Assembly: GCA_002163975.1 (NCBI GenBank)
Contig: CP019636.1
Coordinates: 2,856,001-2,920,000, forward strand
Length of the DNA: 64,000 nucleotides
DNA from: Nostocales cyanobacterium HT-58-2
GTDB taxonomy: Bacteria > Cyanobacteriota > Cyanobacteriia > Cyanobacteriales > Nostocaceae
Direction of reading: 5' to 3'
Shown here: piece after piece, positions 29,271 through 38,216 of the stretch
Numbering within the stretch: the first letter of the stretch is position 1
Layout of the letters: each line of letters opens with the position of its first letter
Notes under the pieces: model-generated
Databases searched by the model: none
What the model saw: only the letters and a program-made list of their open reading frames with translations
What the model was told of the DNA's origin: nothing
Program-made: the position numbers and the translations under genes

Positions 29271-30875
29271 CTAACAGTTCCATCCTTCCCAAGTAATGGG
29301 AATGGCACATTCTGATAACAAGGACAAATTATCATTGTTGCTGGGGGTTTCTTCATCCAAGACTTTGACAACTTTGTTATAAATGTCTTCCGCCTGTTGT
29401 GGAGAATCGCCTATGCTGGTCAATCCTAACTTGCCAAACTGAGAAAGACAACCCATCAAATGAAATACTGTTCCTGTCTCGGTTCCAGTGTCAAAATGCA
29501 GCCTGTGATGAGCGACAATATCCATTAAATCGTTAGGGAGAAGCCCCCGATAGCGGTCTTTTTGTAGGTTGTCAGTGGCAATGTAGTATTTGGGACGCCC
29601 ATGCTGACTGTAAAATAAACCCGTCGAAAGGTCATAGCGACCGTTCGTCATTAATTTTAGGGTCATTAAGGGATGAGTTGTACCACCTTTACGCAGGTTA
29701 ATTTCTATCGCTTGCATCTCCCACTGTCCATTTCCTGGGTCAACAGCGATAAAATCAACTCCAAATCTTTCCAATGCACCTTTTGCTGCCAAATTTCTGC
29801 CAATTTTTAACCCTAATTGCTGCAATTGCAGTCGGTAGGCTTCATCTGCAGGAAACCGACAACCTAGATAAATCTGACCGTCTGGTCCTCCAAGAATTTG
29901 GTCGTGGGTTGAGAGAATTTCCACGTCGCCACTGGGTGTGATGCGTCCTTGGACACTGGGCGATCGCTTGATTTCTCCTTCTACGAACGCCTCAACAATG
30001 GCTCCCAACTCGCAAATCCGTCCAGAAAAATTCTCCCAATTTTCTTCTTTTGCCTGAAAACGCATCCTCACGAAGCCCTCTTTCATCGCTGCGACTCGTT
30101 CGTTATGAGAACCACCAGGAGGTGCTAAATTTAAAATTGGTCTTAAGTCTAAAAGTGCATTTCCTTCACCAGAGATTCCTTCGTTGAGTTTTACCACCAT
30201 CCGTTGCAAGGTTGGCTGGCGTTCCCACAAATCAGCGGCGGCTTGAGCCAAATCTAATTCGCTCCAAACTCTTTCGCTACCATCTGGATGTGGAACATGA
30301 CTTTCAGCAAAAATCTCTCGGCTACCACTTTTTGTCCCCCAAATTTGCAAATCAGGCGCAGCAGCGTATAAAGGGACTCCTAATTTGAGTGACAATTGTG
30401 CCTCTAATTGAGTGGCATTATAGCACACCATAAATGATTTGTCGAGCCTCAAAGCTTGACGAATCCGTGATATCAGGCGGGGACGTTCCAAAATCTTTTG
30501 CGTTAGAGGCTTGAGAGAGGTATCGTAAGTTGAAAGTAGGAGTAAGCGATTGCGAGCATGAGAAAAGGGAATTCCCGGTAGTAATTGCAGATAGTAATCA
30601 ATGATACTAGGATGCAAGGGTAATGATGTAACGTAAATCAGCCTATTGCGGGGATTCTGCAGACGAATGAGGGAAAACAGCAGCCGTTCTTCGTAATGTT
30701 CGCAACCATCGACCTTTCTGAGCTCGCGCTGGTCGATACTAAGGGAGGGAATGATTAAAATATCAGCATCACTGTTATCGAATGTTTCAACTGTTCTCCA
30801 ACGTTCGCCCAAAGTTGATTGAAGCTGTCGAAACTTATCTGTTTCTTCTAAATCAGAAATATTAAGCATTTGCAT
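29271..30875 (-). CDS. ATP-grasp protein, peptide ligase PGM1-related
   Basis: This 534-aa protein has an N-terminal Rossmann-like part (ADILIIPSLSIDQRELRKVD) and an ATP-grasp half with MVVKLNEGISGEGNALLDLR as the Lys/Gly loop and EAFVEGEIKRSPSVQGRI. The metal-binding end is WEMQAIEINLRKGGTTHP. It resembles cyanobacterial proteins annotated as PGM1-related peptide ligases; PGM1 makes pheganomycin peptides in Streptomyces. The product here is unknown, as no precursor gene is adjacent. Confidence 0.8.
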   Translation of the reverse strand: MQMLNISDLEETDKFRQLQSTLGERWRTVETFDNSDADILIIPSLSIDQRELRKVDGCEHYEERLLFSLIRLQNPRNRLIYVTSLPLHPSIIDYYLQLLPGIPFSHARNRLLLLSTYDTSLKPLTQKILERPRLISRIRQALRLDKSFMVCYNATQLEAQLSLKLGVPLYAAAPDLQIWGTKSGSREIFAESHVPHPDGSERVWSELDLAQAAADLWERQPTLQRMVVKLNEGISGEGNALLDLRPILNLAPPGGSHNERVAAMKEGFVRMRFQAKEENWENFSGRICELGAIVEAFVEGEIKRSPSVQGRITPSGDVEILSTHDQILGGPDGQIYLGCRFPADEAYRLQLQQLGLKIGRNLAAKGALERFGVDFIAVDPGNGQWEMQAIEINLRKGGTTHPLMTLKLMTNGRYDLSTGLFYSQHGRPKYYIATDNLQKDRYRGLLPNDLMDIVAHHRLHFDTGTETGTVFHLMGCLSQFGKLGLTSIGDSPQQAEDIYNKVVKVLDEETPSNNDNLSLLSECAIPITWEGWNC

Positions 30876-31445
30876 AATAATAGCCCTGCCTTACTCCCTC
30901 TAGCACTGTCTAACTCTGGTATATCCTAATTAATGTTGGTATGCCGAACATGTGCAACACTTCTTTTACATACGGCTTTCCATCTTATGATTTCTACTAT
31001 CAAAGGGAGAAATAAACAGAGAACTCAATAATTCGTAAAGAATGGGAAGCCAGGAAAAAAGTGATAATGACTTATTTTATACAAATTATTTTTACGTCCT
31101 AAGATTGATTAATTTTGAGTTTGTTTACATCTAAAGAGCGATAAATTCAGGTCAAACAAAAGTTAATTTAAGAAGCAAATGAAAGATTCCAAACTTTCGT
31201 TTCGGTAGAGTAGTGTTCAATTGTCAAATAAAGAGCGTGCGTCAGGTGTGTGAGGAAAATTAATAGCAGTTATGTACAGTTGCTTTGGCAATAAGTACGA
31301 TAGGCTTCAAATGGGGGAAAGCCTAAACTGATAAATGGCAATTGAGAGCGAACACAAAAATTAAACCTTGGATTGAATTATCGGTCCAAGGTTTAGTTTT
31401 GAAATGCAATTTTTTAGTGAGTTTATTTTTAGGAAGAATGATATC
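30876..31445. other. Intergenic region between divergent ligase and SDR genes
   Basis: This 570-bp AT-rich spacer holds both promoters. Apart from the hairpin listed at 31362-31395 and a small stem gaaag/ctttc near 31181, no gene or repeat was seen. Confidence 0.5.
31362..31395 (+). promoter_or_regulatory. 11-bp hairpin in the SDR leader
   Basis: taaaccttgga (31362-31372) and tccaaggttta (31385-31395) are perfect complements around 12 nt, followed by gtttt. It lies 50 bp upstream of the SDR start, so it would be an attenuator-like or mRNA-stability element, or the terminator of a short upstream RNA. Confidence 0.45.
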
Positions 31446-32300
31446 ATGCCAGAAGAACAATTACAGCCACCCCAAACTCAGGAACCACCAGGCGTTGAAT
31501 CACAAATGACGCCGAAACCCAAATCAGATGATGCTCAGTATCAAGGCTGTGACAAGTTAAAAGACAAAGTCGCCTTGATTACAGGTGGAGATAGTGGTAT
31601 TGGTCGTGCAGTGGCGATCGCATTTGCAAAAGAAGGAGCAGATGTGGCAATAGTATACCTCAAGGAACATGAGGATGCTAAAGAAACAAAACACTTAGTT
31701 GAAGCACAAGGGCGTCGTGCTGTTGCTATAGCAGGTGACATTGGTGATGAAGCTTTTTGTCAACAAGCTGTACAACAAACTATCGATGAGTTTGGCAAGC
31801 TGGATATTTTAGTTAACAATGCTGCTGAACAGCATCCAAAACAAAGCATTGAGGAGATTAGCAAAGAGCAATTAGAGCGAACTTTCCGCACAAATATTTT
31901 CTCAATGTTTTTCTTAACTAAAGCAGCACTGAAGCACCTCAAACAAGGAAGTGCCATTATCAACACCACATCAGTGACAGCTTATAAAGGAAGCCAAGAA
32001 CTTTTGGATTACTCTGCCACAAAAGGTGCGATCGTTGCCTTCACGCGTTCCTTATCACAAAATTTAGTATCCAAGGGAATTCGCGTCAATGGCGTAGCTC
32101 CAGGTCCAATTTGGACACCTTTAATACCCTCAACTTTTCCAGAAGAGAAAGTTGAAACTTTTGGCAAACAAGTCCCAATGCAAAGAGCCGGACAACCTGA
32201 AGAAGTTGCACCAAGCTATGTCTTTTTAGCCTCAGATGACTCCTCTTATTTTACTGGTCAAGTTTTACACCCCAATGGTGGTACAGTGGTCAACGCCTAA
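31446..32300 (+). CDS. SDR-family oxidoreductase (general stress protein 39 / YhdG-like)
   Basis: The ATG at 31446 follows a ribosome site (aggaag). The protein has 284 aa with a proline-rich N-terminal tail (MPEEQLQPPQTQEPPG), the Rossmann motif TGGDSGIG (46-53), NNAAEQHP, a catalytic Ser and YSATKGA (YxxxK), and a C-terminal block PMQRAGQPEEVAPSYVFLAS. The tail and the GGDSGIGRAVA variant match the stress-induced SDR group common in bacteria. The cofactor is probably NAD(P)H; the substrate is unknown. Confidence 0.92.
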   Translation: MPEEQLQPPQTQEPPGVESQMTPKPKSDDAQYQGCDKLKDKVALITGGDSGIGRAVAIAFAKEGADVAIVYLKEHEDAKETKHLVEAQGRRAVAIAGDIGDEAFCQQAVQQTIDEFGKLDILVNNAAEQHPKQSIEEISKEQLERTFRTNIFSMFFLTKAALKHLKQGSAIINTTSVTAYKGSQELLDYSATKGAIVAFTRSLSQNLVSKGIRVNGVAPGPIWTPLIPSTFPEEKVETFGKQVPMQRAGQPEEVAPSYVFLASDDSSYFTGQVLHPNGGTVVNA

Positions 32301-32320
32301 AAGGTTAAGAGTCATTTTAA

Positions 32321-32368
32321 AGTATAGATTATGAATTATAGAATTTTTTATCATTTATAATCTATACT
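32321..32368. terminator. Inverted repeat after the SDR gene
   Basis: agtatagattat (32321-32332) and ataatctatact (32357-32368) are perfect 12-bp arms with a 24-nt loop, 20 bp after the SDR stop. AT-rich, without a long T-run; a terminator or 3' stabiliser. Confidence 0.45.
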
Positions 32369-32474
32369 TAACATTTTTATCTTCTCATGATTTTCCATAA
32401 ACCATAGGGAGGATGAATTTATACGGAAATTCATCGATAATTTAGCAAAGAAACGTTATTGAAATAATACAGAT

Positions 32475-32732
32475 ATGGCATCCCAAACACCACTTCAAGG
32501 CACCGAATTAGTAGATTGTGCAAGAGCGAATGCCAAGCAGGGAATAAAAACTGCAGCTTACTATTGTGGCTATGGAGATGACCTCAACACCTTTGCACAA
32601 GAACTACGGAAAGCCTGTGAGGAAATGAATTTACAAGTTAAAGAACTCACAGAACTGATTACTGACCAGGATATGATACTAAATTTGGGGACTGGCGAAA
32701 TCGTTGCTCCAGATACAGCATCAAACCTATAA
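32475..32732 (+). CDS. Hypothetical protein (85 aa)
   Basis: This small soluble helical protein (GTELVDCARANAKQGIKTAA, then CGYGDDLNTFAQELRKACEE) is acidic with two Cys in the first half. I recognise no family, though such short proteins follow stress genes in related cyanobacteria. It has its own 174-bp upstream spacer and is followed by a strong shared terminator. The codon pattern looks genuine. Confidence 0.65.
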   Translation: MASQTPLQGTELVDCARANAKQGIKTAAYYCGYGDDLNTFAQELRKACEEMNLQVKELTELITDQDMILNLGTGEIVAPDTASNL

Positions 32733-32749
32733 AAATGAGGAATTCTGTT

Positions 32750-32796
32750 AGGAATTATGAATGATAAAAATTCATAATTCCTCATTTTTTATTTAC
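32750..32796. terminator. Strong terminator between convergent genes
   Basis: aggaattatgaat (32750-32762) and attcataattcct (32770-32782) form a perfect 13-bp stem with a 7-nt loop. T-runs follow on the plus strand (catttttta) and A-runs flank the other side (aaaaatgagg), so it can serve both the 85-aa gene and the convergent secreted protein gene. Confidence 0.8.
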
Positions 32797-34435
32797 ACCC
32801 CATCTTGGCAAAAATATTACGCGTGATAGCTTGTGCATCAGTATTAAAAACAGAGGGGCGTAGTTGCGGTGCATTGTAATCATCTAACCCCCAACTCCAT
32901 TGCATAGAGCCAGTCGCAAACACAGTTGCTCCTGAATCTGCTGTGTAAATAGTCATGTCTGCGTATCGAATGCCTTTACGATAACGATAAGGTGAATGGG
33001 CTATACGGATGGTATTGGCTGGGGCGTTACGAAACATCCGATCAACTTCGTAGCCCAAGAGTCCCTCAAGGCGCATTTCCTTATCAGGGACTTTCAGATT
33101 GGTGTGTACGAACGCTTGAGTATTGCTTCGACCCAATTGTGTATTGGCAAGTAGCCAATCTGGGGCTGTATGATCGATGACAATATCAGCGTTTACCTGA
33201 AATGTCTCGTACATAACTCCAATGAGAGCATCCTCTGGTAAGCTGAGAGGTTTTGCTCGCCAACGCGTTGTCACTAGGTTATCGTTGTTAGGATCGCTGT
33301 CGCGAGCAAAGGGATCTAGGGCAGCGCTTTCTTTGTATGTCACAATGGTGCGATTAAGCTGTCCAGTCAAACGGCTGGGCTCAAAGCGAATTTGCCAATA
33401 GCAGGTATTGGAAGAAAAAAAGCCAAGACTGACACCAGATTCTCTTGCCTTCTCCACATTTTGCCGCATATTCCACGACCAGTATTCATCATGACCAACT
33501 GAAAGAAAAGCCTTATGCGATAGCAGCATTGGTTGACCTGTAGAGTAGTCAATGTGGTTTTCGTGGGTGTCAATGTCTGTACAGTAAGTGACATCGTAGC
33601 CTTCTTGTTCTAGCCACCGCACCATGTTATATTCCCACCCAGCACTGGAGGTTCTTCTTTTTGGTTGAAAGTTAGTTAAAAATTCGCCTGCTCCCACTCC
33701 GTAAGAAGCTTTCAGGTTAGGACTAGCAGCATATGGACGGTTGAAGGAAACTTTGTATGCTTGTTTCCCACGACTATTCCACCGATAAAGGGACATCCCA
33801 CCCCAATTATTATACGCTTGATAGGTCGTAACGCTTGATTGAAATAGGATATCAGAAACTCGGCTATCATCGCGTACGACAAAAATCATGTAGCTTTGCT
33901 TACCGCTTTTGCTTGCGGTGAGTTTTGCTAAGTAAATACCACTTGCCCACTGTGATGAGTCTTTTGGGTTGTCAGGGATTTTTAAAACATATGGATTCTT
34001 CCAATCACATTCAATCAACCCAGTCGCTTGATCCACAAGTGGTGGTGGTTGACGGACTCCCTTGCGTGTTATTGCTGGTGCGACTCGCCGTCCTCCGGCA
34101 CCACCATACCAGCCCATACGGAAAATTTCAATCGTATAGCTAGGTTCTTTTGTGTTGACAAAAAACTTAATTTCGTCACCACGATTCACACTACTGAGTG
34201 AAGCATAACCTTCAATTTCCCGCTTAGTAGAAGGGTTGGTTAACTGCCAATCCGTGGTACCTGGTTTCAGATTTTCAATAGTTATCGGATTGCTTCTATA
34301 GTTTAATTTTGAGTTTAATTTTGGTGTATTTACAGCTTGGTTAACATCTAGAAAAGAAACCGTAGTAACGATGAGTGTGAATATTGCTATTAATAGCACT
34401 CTGATAACTGAGTTTAACTGTTTTTTCAAGAACAT
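32789..34435 (-). CDS. Secreted protein related to N,N-dimethylformamidase large subunit
   Basis: This 548-aa protein has an N-terminal signal or anchor helix (residues 10-30, VIRVLLIAIFTLIVTTVSFL). The body has the DMFase beta-subunit-like pattern: an N-terminal beta-sandwich (ASLSSVNRGDEIKFFVNTKE), the block FQSSVTTYQAYNNWGGMSLY and SVGHDEYWSWNMRQNVEKAR, an Asp/His/Glu-bearing segment close to the metal site of that family. Real DMF hydrolysis is not implied; the family also contains uncharacterised exported proteins. The gene is intact and solitary. Confidence 0.8.
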   Translation of the reverse strand: MFLKKQLNSVIRVLLIAIFTLIVTTVSFLDVNQAVNTPKLNSKLNYRSNPITIENLKPGTTDWQLTNPSTKREIEGYASLSSVNRGDEIKFFVNTKEPSYTIEIFRMGWYGGAGGRRVAPAITRKGVRQPPPLVDQATGLIECDWKNPYVLKIPDNPKDSSQWASGIYLAKLTASKSGKQSYMIFVVRDDSRVSDILFQSSVTTYQAYNNWGGMSLYRWNSRGKQAYKVSFNRPYAASPNLKASYGVGAGEFLTNFQPKRRTSSAGWEYNMVRWLEQEGYDVTYCTDIDTHENHIDYSTGQPMLLSHKAFLSVGHDEYWSWNMRQNVEKARESGVSLGFFSSNTCYWQIRFEPSRLTGQLNRTIVTYKESAALDPFARDSDPNNDNLVTTRWRAKPLSLPEDALIGVMYETFQVNADIVIDHTAPDWLLANTQLGRSNTQAFVHTNLKVPDKEMRLEGLLGYEVDRMFRNAPANTIRIAHSPYRYRKGIRYADMTIYTADSGATVFATGSMQWSWGLDDYNAPQLRPSVFNTDAQAITRNIFAKMGCK

Positions 34436-34612
34436 TTTGACTCAAAAGAATTTGTATCGCTTAAATTGCGACTCATTGTATTTTGTCATTTTTCTTTAAA
34501 AATAAAAATAAGAATAAGAAGATTTCGGTGAAGAACTCCTAGAAGTCAAGAGTGAGGAGTGGTAAAAGAAGAATTTTGAATCAAGACTTGATTCTGAGTT
34601 CTTCCTCGTAAC

Positions 34613-36046
34613 TCAAATTCTTAAAATGACCCGCGCTAAACTGAAATAAATTAAAACACCCAAAACATCCACTGCTGTGGTAATAAATGGTGCTGACATC
34701 AATGCCGGATCTAAACGCAGTAAGCGGAACAAAAACGGCAATGCAGAACCAGAAACGGAAGCTAAAATCGAAATAGCGACAAGACTGATTCCTACCGCGA
34801 TCGCCACTTCTAAATTCTTTTGTAGGAAGAAAGCCCACACTGTAGCGATCACCCCTAATATTCCTCCCAACAAGGCACCTGCAAATGCTTCTCGTCCAAT
34901 CACTTGGAATGCTCCTAGGGCACGAATTTCATCAGTGTTCATCCCACGAATCACCACTGTGGAAGATTGCGCCCCCACATTCCCGCCAGTACCAGTTAAC
35001 AAGGGGATAAACGCCGCTAGCGTCACCACTCTTGACAAAATATCCTCTTGTGATCTGATAATTGTTCCTGTAACGGTGTTAGTCACAAGTAAAACTAGCA
35101 ACCAAACGACTCGCTTACGAGCCACAGAGATTAAATCTGATTGAAAATAGCTATCGCCTCCGGATTGTACACCACCACCTAAAGTGTATATATCCTCGGT
35201 AATTTCCTGTTGTAAGATATCGATGACATCATCAACAGTGACAATACCTACGAGACGCCGTTCTCTATCCACCACAGGCACAGCTAAAAAATCGTATCTT
35301 TGTATTAACCTGGCAATTTCTTCTTGGTCCGTATCGGTATACACAAATACCGCTTCACGGGTCATGACGTCGCCAATCCTCTGCTCAGGTTGAGAAGTCA
35401 CCAACTCCCGCAGGGATAGAATTCCAGTCAAACGCCTTGCTGCATTCGTCACGTAGAGATAATAAATCATTTCGCTAGCATTGGCTAGGCTGCGAATCCG
35501 CTCCAAAGTCTCTGCTACCGTAAAATCTTCTTTGAGCGAGATTAACTCTGGCGTCATGATTCGTCCAGCCGTTCCAGCTTCATAACCCAATAATTGAGCT
35601 GTGCATTGGCGTTCGTTTGGGCTCAGTTGTTCCAGCAATCGATTCACGATTTTTGCTGGTAATTCATCAAATAACTTAGCTCGATCATCCGGGGACATTT
35701 TATCGACAATATCGAGGACTTCTTGACTTCTCAATTCCTCAATGAGTCGTTCTTGGACACTGTAGTCGAGATATTCATAAACTTCGATTGCTTCTTGTTT
35801 AGAAAGCAAGCGAAATGCCAAAGCATGCATTGCTTCTGGTAACCCTTCAATCGCCTCGGCAATATCTGCAGGCTGTACGGGTACTAGAATAGCTTTTGCT
35901 CCCTGTAAGTCCCCTGCTTCCAGGAGCATCTGCAATTGAACTCTAACTAACTCTCGCAATTCCCTGCGTGATACATCTTGGAAGGTAGAAGTGACACCGT
36001 TTGGAGTTTGCATAATAGACAACGAGGGTAATGCGAAATCGTACAT
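34613..36046 (-). CDS. mgtE: Magnesium transporter MgtE
   Basis: This 477-aa protein has an MgtE_N superhelix (about 40-145: LQGAKAILVPVQPADIAEAI, KMSPDDRAKLFDELPA). A CBS pair follows (about 148-275: GRIMTPELISLKEDFTVAET, GDVMTREAVFVYTDTD), then five transmembrane helices with the conserved TGTGGNVGAQSSTVVIRG stretch that lines the pore. Mg2+ binding between N and CBS domains gates the channel in known MgtE. An ATG at 36013 (MQTPNGV) is an equally possible start; no ribosome site decides. Confidence 0.95.
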   Translation of the reverse strand: MYDFALPSLSIMQTPNGVTSTFQDVSRRELRELVRVQLQMLLEAGDLQGAKAILVPVQPADIAEAIEGLPEAMHALAFRLLSKQEAIEVYEYLDYSVQERLIEELRSQEVLDIVDKMSPDDRAKLFDELPAKIVNRLLEQLSPNERQCTAQLLGYEAGTAGRIMTPELISLKEDFTVAETLERIRSLANASEMIYYLYVTNAARRLTGILSLRELVTSQPEQRIGDVMTREAVFVYTDTDQEEIARLIQRYDFLAVPVVDRERRLVGIVTVDDVIDILQQEITEDIYTLGGGVQSGGDSYFQSDLISVARKRVVWLLVLLVTNTVTGTIIRSQEDILSRVVTLAAFIPLLTGTGGNVGAQSSTVVIRGMNTDEIRALGAFQVIGREAFAGALLGGILGVIATVWAFFLQKNLEVAIAVGISLVAISILASVSGSALPFLFRLLRLDPALMSAPFITTAVDVLGVLIYFSLARVILRI

Positions 36047-36980
36047 TGTACTTAAAATATATAGGACAAAGTAGGTTCGGTATGAATCTTCAGTAGGGTC
36101 TGAAAATCAAAATATTCAATGAAAAAGGTTTTTGTCACAAGACGACGCAAAACTGAAAATCGAAAACGTCAAACCTAATGTTTTTTCGTATGTGCTTGAA
36201 TTTTGAATATTCTCTTACCAAAGATAGACGCTATATTGCTTGAAGATTGATAATATCCTATGATGGGAAATTACTGGGAGATGCTTGATGTTTAAAGAAA
36301 TAAAAATTTTTAATGTCTGCAATAAGCTAACACTTTTGATGAACATACTTTTGATGAACATATGGTGTTTGCTTGGGAATTCGCAAAAACATTTCAATGT
36401 AAATTTACATAGCAATTTTCTTTGGGTTTGAAACTCTAGCTAGTATGTGGTATATGGTAAATAAAGGACAAAATCATCTACCGTCTGCTAACTGCTCAGA
36501 AATAATTTTAGGCTTCTGTCAAATTGACCCTCTCCTAAGAAGACAGAGTGGTCTCTCAGAGCCACAACTCTCTAAGCCACAATAGATGACCGTCTCCGGC
36601 AATGCCCCATGGGCGATCGCCGACAAAAAGCTTTTTTACTTTCAGTAGAAATAAAGTTTCAGAAATAAAGTTTTAAACCCTTGATTGAAAGGACTTAATC
36701 ATGATTGGGAGTATGATATCTATTGTCAATATGCAATCCAAGTTCCCCTGATGAAAAGGCTTTTAGAATGAGGGTTTTTTTGTTGCCCCAGTTTGTTAGA
36801 CACTATAGACTAAGACAATTTAAGCACAGTTTGATAATTTTATTATTGCAGTATTTGGTTGGTGTAAGTTTGCCCAAACTTGCATTAAGTTTATCCTAGA
36901 CTTTACTGAGTGGGATATTTTGCTCAATATTTTGGGATATTTTGCTCAATCTTTAGCTAGCTTTGTAGTAGGAATCTCAG
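36047..36980. other. Long intergenic region upstream of the PAS-Crp gene
   Basis: 934 bp without a credible gene. It contains a HIP1 site (36613-36620) and a GC-richer patch at 36530-36620 that could encode a small RNA. At 36746-36780 ccct...aggg flanks gaaaaggcttttag, followed by seven T, and resembles a terminator on the plus strand. The phrase gggatattttgctcaa recurs at 36912 and 36936, close to the gene start. Confidence 0.4.
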
Positions 36981-38165
36981 GTGAGTAATCTAGATAAATT
37001 AGAAATAGATAAATTTACCCAACGCGCAAAGGTTATGTATAGGCGGTTGGCAGATTTATATGAAAATCTGAACGAAAAACCTATCATGCCAGATGTGCTA
37101 CCCCGTGCTCTCCTGGAACTGGGGAGCGCTTCGGAAATCGTCCATGTAGCGACAGAAGAACTGTTTCAGCAAAATGAAGAACTTATACAAACACGAAATT
37201 TGCTAGAAGCGGAACGCCAACGCTACCTGGATTTATTTGACTTTGCGCCAGATGCTTACTTAGTGACAGATACCATAGGCATCATTCGAGAAGCCAATCG
37301 GACTGCAGCGACATTACTGAACGTATCACAGCAGTATTTGGTTGGCAAACCAATCATTAACTTTGTGGCGCTTCCAGATCGTCAAAGCTTTCGTAGCTAC
37401 CTGTTTCAACTCAGTGAATGTGACAAAGTCAAAGAGTTAGTCGTAGCTATTCAAAAACGTAATGGTGAATTATTTGACGCCGCTATTACAGTCGGAGTCG
37501 TTTGCAATGAGCAGAATAAGGCAATAGCATTCCGCTGGCTTGTGCGTGACATTACTGAACGCAAATCAGTAGGAGCATCAAACTTTAACAATGAAAGCGA
37601 TCTTAGTCGAGATCGCCTCTGCCACAAATATTGTAAAGGAGAATCTATTCCTCTCAACTCAGGCGCAATTTGGTATGTCTGTCAAGGTTGCGTCAAGCTG
37701 AGTACAGTATGTGAAATGGGCGAGGAAGTCATGGTTGGGTTGGCTGGAGAGAAAATGGTTTTTGGCTCAAGTTTGACTGCTCTCAACACTTACCAAGCAA
37801 CAGCCATGTCGGATGTGGAATTAGTCTCCATTCACTTGACAGAAATCGCAACTTCCCCAGTGCTCAGCCATACTTTATTACCAAAAATCAATCAACGTTT
37901 ACAGCAAACAGAAGCTTTTTTGGCGATCGCTGGTAGACGACGGGTACAAGATCGATTTCAACAATTATTACTGCTTTTAAAACAGGAAATTGGTCAACCA
38001 ATATCAGAGGGAACTCGCCTTTTAGTTCGCCTGACTCATGAAGAACTTGCTAGCGCTTGTTGCACGACCAGGGTAACAATTACACGACTCATGGGTCAAC
38101 TACAAAAACAATGCAAAATTTCTTTTGACTCCAAACACCATATTATTGTGAAAGATATCAGCTGA
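36981..38165 (+). CDS. PAS-domain transcriptional regulator with Crp/FNR-type C-terminus
   Basis: The GTG start at 36981 gives 394 aa. Residues about 1-75 are helical, 78-195 form a PAS domain (YLDLFDFAPDAYLVTDTIGI, then GKPIINFVALPDR, then RDITERK). Residues 215-394 are a Crp/FNR-like unit ending in a winged HTH (RLTHEELASACCTTRVTITR). The cyclic-nucleotide pocket is degenerate. Cys residues cluster around 218-250 (LCHKYCKG, YVCQGCVKL). It probably senses a signal through PAS and switches DNA binding. Targets are unknown. Confidence 0.85.
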   Translation: MSNLDKLEIDKFTQRAKVMYRRLADLYENLNEKPIMPDVLPRALLELGSASEIVHVATEELFQQNEELIQTRNLLEAERQRYLDLFDFAPDAYLVTDTIGIIREANRTAATLLNVSQQYLVGKPIINFVALPDRQSFRSYLFQLSECDKVKELVVAIQKRNGELFDAAITVGVVCNEQNKAIAFRWLVRDITERKSVGASNFNNESDLSRDRLCHKYCKGESIPLNSGAIWYVCQGCVKLSTVCEMGEEVMVGLAGEKMVFGSSLTALNTYQATAMSDVELVSIHLTEIATSPVLSHTLLPKINQRLQQTEAFLAIAGRRRVQDRFQQLLLLLKQEIGQPISEGTRLLVRLTHEELASACCTTRVTITRLMGQLQKQCKISFDSKHHIIVKDIS

Positions 38166-38216
38166 ACATGAGACTCGAAATTATTGGTCAAATTTTGACG
38201 TTCTCAAAAAAGTTAG

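Noticed and set aside
34436..36980. Mg2+-sensing riboswitch for mgtE
   Set aside because: The leader of mgtE (minus strand, above 36046) shows no M-box-like conserved blocks by eye.
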